Below are positions 58,301 to 64,000 of a DNA stretch of 64,000 nt, piece by piece. The first letter of the stretch is position 1. Every line of letters starts with the position of its first letter. This stretch comes from Janthinobacterium agaricidamnosum (lineage in GTDB: Bacteria > Pseudomonadota > Gammaproteobacteria > Burkholderiales > Burkholderiaceae_D): assembly GCF_003667705.1 (NCBI RefSeq), contig NZ_CP033019.1:1612001-1676000 (forward strand), read 5' to 3'. A program made the position numbers and the translations under genes. A model generated the notes under the pieces. That model was not told where the DNA came from, made no database searches, and saw only the letters and a list, made by a program, of their open reading frames with translations.

Positions 58301-60152
58301 TAGCGGTTTGAGCGCCCTGGACAAGATATATAACGGCAACCTCAACGTCAGCCTCAGTCCCGGCCAGGCGGTGATCAACGGCAAGATTGCCGGCGACGAT
58401 GTGCAATTGTTCAGCGCGAGCGGTGCATTCACGGATAAAAACGTGGGCAGCAACAAGGCCGTCAATATCACGACTATCACCTTGTCCGGCAGCGATCTGG
58501 TCAATTATGACTTCCTCAACAATACGGCCAGCGCCACGGCCAGTATCACGCCCAAGGCCGTCACGCTCTCCGGTGTGACTGCAGGCAATAAAGTCTACGA
58601 TGGCACGACAGCGGCAGTCTTGTCGGGCGGCACCCTGACCGGCATGGTCGCGGATGAAACGCTGGGCTTCAGCGGCGGTGTCGGCAGCTTTAGCGACAAG
58701 AATGCCGGTACCGGCAAGGTGGTGACCATCAGCGGCGCCAGCTTGCAGGATGGCACTGGCCTGGCCAGCAATTATGCCTTCAGCAGTCCCGCCAACGTGA
58801 ACGCCGACATCAGCAAGGCGACCATCAGCGGCGTGACGAACGTGGGCGTCAACAACAAGACCTATGATGGCTCGGCCATGGCCACGCTCAACGGCGCGGC
58901 GACCTTCAATGGCATGGTGAACGGCGACAGCCTGACCGTGGCCGGCAACGGCGCCTTCAGCGACAAGAATGCGGGCACGGGCAAGACGGTGGCGGTCAGC
59001 GGCATCACCCTCGGCGGCGCCGATGCGGACAACTACAACCTTGCCAGCACGGTTGCCAGTGGCACGGCCAGCATCACGCCGGCGTCCATCAGCGCTATTT
59101 CCGGCATCGTGGCGGCAAACAAGGTGTATGACGGCGGCACGGCGGCCAGCCTGAATCTGGCGGGCGCCAGCTTCAATGGCATGGTGGCCGGCGACGTCCT
59201 GAGCCTGGCTGGCGGCCCCGTCCTTGGCGCGTTCAGCGACAAGAATGCGGCAACGGGCAAGACCGTGAATATCAGCGGCCTGGGCCTGGCCGGCGCCGAT
59301 GCGGGCAATTACGTATTGGCCAGCAGCCTGGCCAGCACCACGGCCGATATCACGCCGGCGGCCCTGACGGTCAGCGCCACCGGCATCAACAAGGTGTACG
59401 ACGCCACCACGAACGCCGTCGTTTTCTTGCGCGACAACCGTATCGGCAATGATCAGCTCAATATTGCCAGCAATGGCGCCAGTTTCAGCAACAAGAATGC
59501 GGGCGCGGGCAAGACGGTGACGGTGGCGGGCATACGCCTGAGCGGGGCGGATGCGGGCAATTACGTGGTCAACACCACGGCCAGCACCACGGCCACGATC
59601 TCGCAGGCACTGCTGACGGTGAAAGTCGACAATGCGGCAAAAGACCAGGGACGCGCCAATCCCGACTTCAGCGCCAGCTACAGCGGCTTGCTTGGCGGCG
59701 ACACGCTGGCCGCCGAAGTGAGCGGTCAGCTGGCCTTCGGCACGCCGGCGACGACGGCTTCCGCGGCAGGCAATTATCTGGTCTCGGCCTCGGGCCAGGC
59801 GTCGAACAATTACGCCTTGAACTATGTTGACGGCGTGCTGAAAGTCAATCCGACGGAAGCGCTGCAAAGCGCCGTTGCGAACGTGATCGCGGCTGTTGCC
59901 GTGGCGCCGTCGCAGGGCAATATGGTGCAGGCCGACATGATCGTCAGCGGCGAGACGGCGCCAGGCAAGCCTGCCGCCGCGCAGGATGCGCCGCGCGAGG
60001 GAGAGAAGGGCGGCTCGGGCAGCGCACCGCTGGTGCAACTGGCCGGCAACGTCGTCAGCAATGTCTTGCCAGGCCTGCGCCTGAGCGTGGTGGACAGCGG
60101 CTTGCGCTTGCCGGTTGAGGTTTCCGTCGGTACGCGCCAGGACAGCCAGTAA
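52386..60152 (+). CDS. two-partner secretion exoprotein (TpsA), filamentous-hemagglutinin-like with GLUG and YDG repeats
   Basis: 2588 residues. Order: extended signal peptide (ESPR; MNRIYRSIWNQATGAYAAVS), TPS secretion domain (about 55-300; NPNGILFGQGASVNTAGLV), a linker, GLUG-type repeats (about 500-1120; many GGLVG with N-S-Y-A-T/S-G), then about fourteen MBG/YDG modules of about 90 residues (about 1175-2400; NKVYDG ... DKNAG.GK ... GNYxL), one MBG2-like module, and a Ser/Gly/Pro-rich end. Secreted by the upstream TpsB; a large surface fibre for adhesion or biofilm by analogy. No C-terminal toxin domain is visible. A T-poor hairpin follows. Confidence 0.93.
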   Translation: MNRIYRSIWNQATGAYAAVSENVKSAGKRSMPGCSGSGAHFALTGMAAALMLGYGSLALAGPAGGTVVAGQATINGAPGATVIRQGSQNAVINWASFNIGKGESVQFQQPNSNAVALNRVLGGDGTTILGNLSANGKVFIVNPNGILFGQGASVNTAGLVASTLDISNADFMAGKYQFSGNGTGKVLNQGSISAPGGYVALLGAHVSNEGTIQALLGFVALAAGKAITLDVAGDGLLNVAVNAGAVGALVNNGGLIQADGGSVVLTAQAAGDLLKTAVNNTGVIEAHTIATRGGTIKLLGDMQSGTVNAAGTLDASASDGGNGGFIDTSAAHVKIDDALKVTTASSKGLAGTWLIDPTDFNIAVSGGDMTGAFLSNSLKSGNVQIQSVSGGSGTQGNINVNDNINWTANKLTLTAQNNININKAMRGAGTASLALEYGQSGVAAGNLSTYNVKAEVDLPSGNNFSTKLGSNGSVTVYQVINSLGAFNSTTGSDVQGMQGNLSGKYVLGSNIDARGTSGWDGGKGFAPIGSDAAPFTGTLDGLGHEIVGLTINRPDVPVGMFGNIGAAAAVRNMGFSGVSVAGSAANYSSTYAGIGALAAVNSGKIDNVYSSGAVSASGYVNLGGLVGINAGTISNSRVSGTVVSAGDPGPGGYGAAGGFVGLNAVGGLIKNSSSSATTSSTRYVAAGLVVTNSGAISDSYATGTVNAGANYGGGLVSFNNGSISNSYATGAMNASGSAGGLVGTNNSGSATISNSYATGKVTSTGGYVGGLVGLLRGTLSNSYATGDVQTTGLAGGVVGYNVGGTITNVYTTGKVTGGGASVGAIVGEHNGGSVNRAYFDSTINSGLNGIGRSFNGATSNAQGLSTAQMLVSSNYVGFNFTATGGATGNNWVAVSADGTLNGAAGTRPMLASEWSNTINSAHQLQLMAMNKTATYTLGSSFSAATTAANGQDIWGTTGFIPVGTAGSAFTGSLDGTGHIISSLTIAKAGVNNVGLFGAIGSGGVVANVGLSGGSVAGGTNVGALAGSNAGTISGSFATSGVTSTSTGGGLVGSNTGTVADSYASGAVGGTSIVGGLVGSNGGSIANSYANGSVSGSSSVGGLVGASTGSAAGSYWDTTASGQANSMGGTAMTTAQLKNLSNYTGAGWELAQMWVVYDGQSAPFLRSFMKQIAVRVSYDSKVYDGVAYAGGSNSVTYSNTVDGANLLGTVVYAGNAAGAVNAGTYGVSASGLYASGGQSGYAISYIDGGLVITPKSVTLSGAAVGDKVYDGTTVAAISGTLNGVLAGDLANVSSTVNGTFASKNAGNGIAVTVNAALGGSAGGNYALVPVNGLTGNISKATISGVSGIVAGNKVYDGTATASLNTAGATFAGMIGGDSLSVAGASGSFADKNAGTGKTVSISGIVLGGTDAGNYNLTGTTASGTADISKATLSGVTGIVAGNKVYDGGVAASLNMAGASFTGMVGGDNLTVSGASGSFADKNAGNGKTVNISGMVLGGTDVGNYDFTNATATSTANISQATLSGVSGIVAGNKVYDGTATASLNAAGATFAGMIGGDSLSVAGASGSFADKNAGTGKTVSISGIVLGGTDAGNYNLTGTTASGSADISKATISGVTGIVAGNKVYDGGVVASLNMAGASFTGMVGGDNLTVSGASGSFVDKNAGTGKTVNISGMVLGGTDAGNYDFTNATASSTANISQATISGVSGIVAGNKVYDGSTAASLDAAGATFAGMIGGDSLSVAGASGSFADKNAGTGKTVSISGIVLGGTDAGNYNLTGTTASGSADISKATLSGVTGIVAGNKVYDGSTAVSLNTAGAAFSGMAGGDNLTVSNATASFSDKNAGNGKTVNVSGIVLGGTDAGNYNLASDTASSSANISAKALTLTGLTGNNKVYDGTASANLTGGTLNGLVNSETLAFTVQGASYSDKNAGTGKAITVGGVTLSDGSGLAGNYTLSTPNGMTGDIAKATISSISGLSALDKIYNGNLNVSLSPGQAVINGKIAGDDVQLFSASGAFTDKNVGSNKAVNITTITLSGSDLVNYDFLNNTASATASITPKAVTLSGVTAGNKVYDGTTAAVLSGGTLTGMVADETLGFSGGVGSFSDKNAGTGKVVTISGASLQDGTGLASNYAFSSPANVNADISKATISGVTNVGVNNKTYDGSAMATLNGAATFNGMVNGDSLTVAGNGAFSDKNAGTGKTVAVSGITLGGADADNYNLASTVASGTASITPASISAISGIVAANKVYDGGTAASLNLAGASFNGMVAGDVLSLAGGPVLGAFSDKNAATGKTVNISGLGLAGADAGNYVLASSLASTTADITPAALTVSATGINKVYDATTNAVVFLRDNRIGNDQLNIASNGASFSNKNAGAGKTVTVAGIRLSGADAGNYVVNTTASTTATISQALLTVKVDNAAKDQGRANPDFSASYSGLLGGDTLAAEVSGQLAFGTPATTASAAGNYLVSASGQASNNYALNYVDGVLKVNPTEALQSAVANVIAAVAVAPSQGNMVQADMIVSGETAPGKPAAAQDAPREGEKGGSGSAPLVQLAGNVVSNVLPGLRLSVVDSGLRLPVEVSVGTRQDSQ
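56415..57830 (+). repeat. 540-bp higher-order tandem repeat inside tpsA
   Basis: Six 270-base YDG modules alternate in two types: A at 56415, 56955 and 57495; B at 56685, 57225 and 57765. The period is exactly 540 bases. Bases 56521-56640, 57061-57180 and 57601-57720 are identical. The sixth module diverges after about 57830. Units of this identity can expand or contract by recombination. Confidence 0.92.
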
Positions 60153-60183
60153 GGTCCGCCGCGTCACCAGATGCCGGCGCCGG

Positions 60184-60215
60184 AGTGCCGCTTCGTGTTT
60201 CGAGGCGGCATTTTC
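60184..60215 (+). terminator. possible terminator after tpsA
   Basis: Stem TGCCGC/GCGGCA with a loop of about 12 bases followed by TTTTC, 35-60 bases after the tpsA stop. Modest stem length. Confidence 0.5.
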
Positions 60216-60305
60216 ATGCCTTCGCATCGTCGCAACACTTTTACAATGGCTGCATCATCCTTGTTTTCCGTCAGAGGCGCAGCGCTGAACAGAAAGTACA
60301 ATCGC

Positions 60306-61148
60306 ATGACATCCCATTTCATCGGCGTGGCCGGCTTGCCACGCGCCGGTTCCACCTTGCTGTGCCAGCTGCTGGCGCAGCATCCCGACTTGCATTGCGA
60401 AGGCAATAGCTCGCCCCTGTGCAACGCTTTGCTGGGCATGCGGCGCATGGTCAGCGATGACGCTTTTTTCCTGTCGCAGCTCGACAGCACCTTCGACGCC
60501 AGCTACGGCCACCTGAAAACGGCCATGCAGGGCTTTCTGCGCGGCTGGTACCGCGATTGCGGCAAGCAGGGCGTGGTCGACAAGAACCGCGCCTGGCTGC
60601 ATTGCGTGGAAATGCTGCTGCAGCTGGCGCCGGAAGCGAAGATCATCGTCTGCGTGCGTGAACTGGGCCAGGTCTACGGCTCCATCGAAGCGCAGCACCA
60701 GCGCACCATCCTGCTCGATTTTGTCGACCATCTGGCCGATTTTGACCGCCTGGGCCGGGCCGACATGCTGTTTGCCAAGGACCGCACCATCGGCGCTCCG
60801 CTGAGTTCCCTGCATGCCGTGCTGGACCTGCCTGCCGAAGTGCAGCAAAAGCTGTATTTCGTGCGCTTCGAAGACTTGATGGCGCGGCCCGTGGAATGCA
60901 TGTCCCACCTGTACACCTGGCTGGGCCTGGCACCGTTCCAGATCGACCCGCACGATCTTGCCGTGGGTATCCAGGAAAGCGACAGCCACTACCGCATGAA
61001 ATACACGCACCGCCAGCAGGCGACGATCAGCCCGCCCGGGCAGCATGCGATTCCGCCGCGCATCCAGGCGCAGATCGAAAGCGCCTATGGCTGGTTTTAC
61101 GACCTGTATTATCCGCAACACCAACGTGCGGCAACGCCATCGGCCTGA
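60306..61148 (+). CDS. sulfotransferase family protein
   Basis: 280 residues starting directly with the PAPS 5'-phosphosulfate loop: FIGVAGLPRAGSTLLCQLLA. The 3'-phosphate region is IIVCVRELGQVYGSIEAQHQ, and VRFEDLMARPVECMSHLYTW is the usual C-terminal family stretch. It should transfer sulfate from PAPS to a hydroxyl or amine of an unknown acceptor. The ATG at 60306 puts the P-loop at the proper distance, but the ribosome binding site is weak; ATGs at 60216 and 60246 are alternatives. It lies between tpsA and the chitinases. Confidence 0.87.
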   Translation: MTSHFIGVAGLPRAGSTLLCQLLAQHPDLHCEGNSSPLCNALLGMRRMVSDDAFFLSQLDSTFDASYGHLKTAMQGFLRGWYRDCGKQGVVDKNRAWLHCVEMLLQLAPEAKIIVCVRELGQVYGSIEAQHQRTILLDFVDHLADFDRLGRADMLFAKDRTIGAPLSSLHAVLDLPAEVQQKLYFVRFEDLMARPVECMSHLYTWLGLAPFQIDPHDLAVGIQESDSHYRMKYTHRQQATISPPGQHAIPPRIQAQIESAYGWFYDLYYPQHQRAATPSA

Positions 61149-61154
61149 AAACAC

Positions 61155-61184
61155 CTGCGGCAGTGCCAATACCACTTGCCGCAG
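61155..61184. other. inverted repeat after the sulfotransferase gene
   Basis: 8-bp perfect arms CTGCGGCA/TGCCGCAG (61155-61162 with 61177-61184) plus an inner GTG/CAC. No T-run, so a weak terminator at best. The remaining bases to 61438 are AT-richer and probably hold the chitinase promoter (TTGACT at 61319-61324, with no clear -10). Confidence 0.45.
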
Positions 61185-61438
61185 CGCTGCCGGCGCGGTA
61201 TTGCCGGCAGTTGTCTTGAAAACGCCTTTTCTCCCTCTTCCCACTCTTCGCTTGCCGCACCGTGGCCCCGCCGCCTGAAGTCACTGGTATTGTAAAAAAC
61301 ACCGTTTTATAAAACCACTTGACTACCAATTTTCGGCGTCGCATTCTTGGTGCAGAAAGCCGACGCTTCGCTGTGCTTTCTTTACGTACAACATAAAAAG
61401 CTACTTCGATAGTTTTCGTACAACGTTCAGGAGACATT

Positions 61439-62878
61439 GTGAAGACACGGCAAATTAGCCGGCTGGCCTCGCCCTTGATGGCTGGCTTGCTGGGCAGCGC
61501 GCTGCTCGCTTGCGGCGGCAATTCCACCACCGAACCCCCATCGACCCTGCTGGCCGCCACGGCCGCCAGCGACAGTTGCGCAGCCTGGAGCGCCAGCGCC
61601 GTCTACACGGCGGGCCAGTGCGCCGTCTACGACGGCAAGGTGTACCGGGCCAAATGGTGGGTGCAGGGCACGGCGCCGAACAACGACCAGTGGGGACCGT
61701 GGAGTCTCGATACCACCACGCCGACGCCCACCCCGACGCCTACACCCACGCCTACACCCACGCCTACACCCACGCCCACGCCGGGCGTGCCCACCAGGGC
61801 CCAGGCCGAGGCGAACGAGGCGGCGCTGACGAACAACGATTTCTTCCGCAAGGTCAAGGCGTCGATCCGCACGCTGGGCAATGCGGCCGTCGAAGCCGTC
61901 CAGCCTGGCCTGGCCGGCAATCCGCTCAACGTCAAGCGCGTCGAACGTCTGCTGCCGGCGGCGAAGTGGGATTATTATTTTGCCGCGCGCGATACAAGCT
62001 ATACCTACCAGCGCTTCCTGCAAGCGGTGGCCAAGTTTCCCGCCGTGTGCGACGACTATAGCGACGGGCGCAACGCGGACGCCATCTGCCGCCACAGCCT
62101 GGCCACCATGTTCGCCCATTTCGGGCAGGAAACGGGCGACCATAACGCCAGCAGCCCGCTGCCGCAATGGCGCCAGGGCTTGAAGTATTTGCGCGAACTG
62201 GGCTGCGACGAGACGGGCGCCGGCTGCGGCTACAACGTCGAGTGCGCCGATCCCGTCTTCAACAAGGTATGGACGTGCGGCAAGAATGCCGACGGCAGCT
62301 TCAAGAAGTATTTCGGCCGCGGCGCCAAGCAGCTGTCGTACAACTACAACTACGGCCCGTTCTCGCAAGCGATGCATGACGGCGACCAGTCCGTGCTGCT
62401 GAAAAATCCGGACCTTGTCGCCTCGACCTGGCTGAACCTGGCGTCGGCCACGTTCTTCTTTGTCTATCCGCAACCGCCGAAACCATCGATGCTGCACGTG
62501 CTCGACGGCACCTGGGTGCCGAACGCGGCCGATACGACGGCAGGCGCGGGCAATAACTTTGCCACCACCATCATGATCATCAACGCCGAATGCGGGCAGG
62601 GCACGGAAAAGCAGGCCGCGCAAAACCGTATCGATTACTACAAGCAGTTTGCCGCCGACATGGGCTGGGATTATTCCGGCGAACAGCTGTCCTGCGCCAA
62701 CATGCAACGCTTCACCCCGGCCAGTTCCGCTGCCTACAACATCTACTGGGAAAAGAACTGGAGCGCCGGTGGCGAGAACCAATGCCAGCTGGTCAGCTAT
62801 CAAACCCCGTACAGCGCCTTGCTGGCGGGGAACTACGTGAAATGCGTGGAAGCCAACTGGAATGTGAAGTTGCAGTAG
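61439..62878 (+). CDS. GH19 chitinase, predicted lipoprotein with CBM5/12 and Thr-Pro linker
   Basis: 479 residues starting at GTG with AGGAG seven bases upstream. A lipoprotein signal ends in LLACGG (Cys about 25, no Asp at +2, so outer membrane). Then a chitin-binding CBM5/12 module (CAAWSASAVYTAGQCAVYDG, then YRAKWWVQGTAPNNDQWGPW), a (TP)n linker, and a GH19 catalytic domain with Glu231 in FAHFGQETGDH, YFGRGAKQLSYNYNYGPFSQ and the second-half pattern FFFVYPQPPKPSMLHVL. Hydrolyses chitin with inversion. The next gene is a GH18 chitinase with the same N-terminal plan, so the pair acts on the same polymer. Confidence 0.92.
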   Translation: MKTRQISRLASPLMAGLLGSALLACGGNSTTEPPSTLLAATAASDSCAAWSASAVYTAGQCAVYDGKVYRAKWWVQGTAPNNDQWGPWSLDTTTPTPTPTPTPTPTPTPTPTPTPGVPTRAQAEANEAALTNNDFFRKVKASIRTLGNAAVEAVQPGLAGNPLNVKRVERLLPAAKWDYYFAARDTSYTYQRFLQAVAKFPAVCDDYSDGRNADAICRHSLATMFAHFGQETGDHNASSPLPQWRQGLKYLRELGCDETGAGCGYNVECADPVFNKVWTCGKNADGSFKKYFGRGAKQLSYNYNYGPFSQAMHDGDQSVLLKNPDLVASTWLNLASATFFFVYPQPPKPSMLHVLDGTWVPNAADTTAGAGNNFATTIMIINAECGQGTEKQAAQNRIDYYKQFAADMGWDYSGEQLSCANMQRFTPASSAAYNIYWEKNWSAGGENQCQLVSYQTPYSALLAGNYVKCVEANWNVKLQ

Positions 62879-62980
62879 CAGTAAAGGCAGGAAAGCCGGC
62901 CAGGGATAACAGTTGACAAGAGCCCCTCGAGGGGCCTGCAACAGCTCTCGATGTAAAACCATAACGGAGACCAATACAAC

Positions 62981-64000
<1,020 letters not shown>

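Noticed and set aside
56415..59640. Regular repeats in tpsA considered as a CRISPR-like or other non-coding array
   Set aside because: All units stay in one reading frame and encode YDG modules with conserved residues. There are no short repeats separated by unique spacers.
52386..60152. TpsA as a contact-dependent inhibition (CdiA) toxin
   Set aside because: The C-terminus is a low-complexity tail after MBG modules, with no VENN-type motif or toxin domain and no small immunity gene after it.
55128..60227. A minus-strand open frame of about 1700 codons opposite tpsA, and similar long frames opposite xsc (27027-28913, 39376-41343) and gcd (11-2326, plus strand)
   Set aside because: They arise from the third-position GC bias and repeats of the real genes on the other strand. 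Their translations are rich in His, Arg and Gln, have no domain signature, and lack ribosome binding sites.

Overview
The window reads as chromosomal DNA of a GC-rich betaproteobacterium, most likely an Oxalobacteraceae member close to Janthinobacterium. This rests on the mix of genes (nadE beside glnB, a Neisseria/Burkholderia-type trimeric porin, a PEP-CTERM protein, a TauXY taurine route, large YDG-repeat exoproteins, tandem chitinases). The genus is inference. I see no prophage, insertion sequence or CRISPR array.

Region 1 (1-26.9 kb) is mostly housekeeping: gcd (runs off the left edge), ppa, a FemAB/GNAT-like protein, nadE-glnB, a TRIC-type channel, trxB-smr, ftsK-lolA-rarA, an epimerase/DUF2917 pair divergent from a MocR-type regulator, serS followed by two identical tRNA-Ser(CGA) genes, hisC plus a GNAT gene, a beta-hydroxyacid dehydrogenase, a YeiH permease, dadA, an apparently frameshifted thiG, and a porin.

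Region 2 (27-50 kb) is a dispersed pathway that takes taurine to acetyl-CoA and sulfate. Uptake is by TauABC (43.7-46.5 kb). TauX/TauY taurine dehydrogenase (41.7-43.5 kb) gives sulfoacetaldehyde, and two near-identical Xsc enzymes (27.1 and 39.6 kb) give acetyl phosphate plus sulfite. Pta makes acetyl-CoA, a TauE/SafE carrier can export sulfite or sulfonate, and SorA with a diheme cytochrome SorB oxidises sulfite. Three transcription units (xsc1, xsc2, tauX) share the same core promoter (TTGACA/T, 17 bp, TAAATT) and a downstream CGGAAC site. An IclR-type regulator sits beside xsc2 and is the obvious candidate to control them.

Inside the 12.4 kb between the xsc copies lies an unrelated insert: RtcB on the minus strand, divergent from a two-gene operon of ATP-dependent RNA ligase and HD-Pnk (HD phosphatase fused to 5'-OH polynucleotide kinase). 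Together they look like a nucleic-acid end-healing and sealing module with two chemically different ligation routes. It is followed by a PEP-CTERM protein and a CobS/CobT-like AAA+/VWA pair. I rate the repair module the most interesting system in the window.

Region 3 (50-64 kb) is a surface and secretion region. An AT-rich regulatory stretch precedes a two-partner secretion pair: TpsB and a 2588-residue TpsA adhesin with GLUG and YDG repeats, including a 540-bp higher-order repeat. Then come a sulfotransferase and two tandem chitinase lipoproteins (GH19, then GH18 running off the right edge) that share a carbohydrate-binding module and Thr-Pro linker design.

Interspersed palindromic repeats (REP-like) occur after glnB and after both xsc genes. 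A different 12-bp-stem palindrome covers the dadA stop codon.
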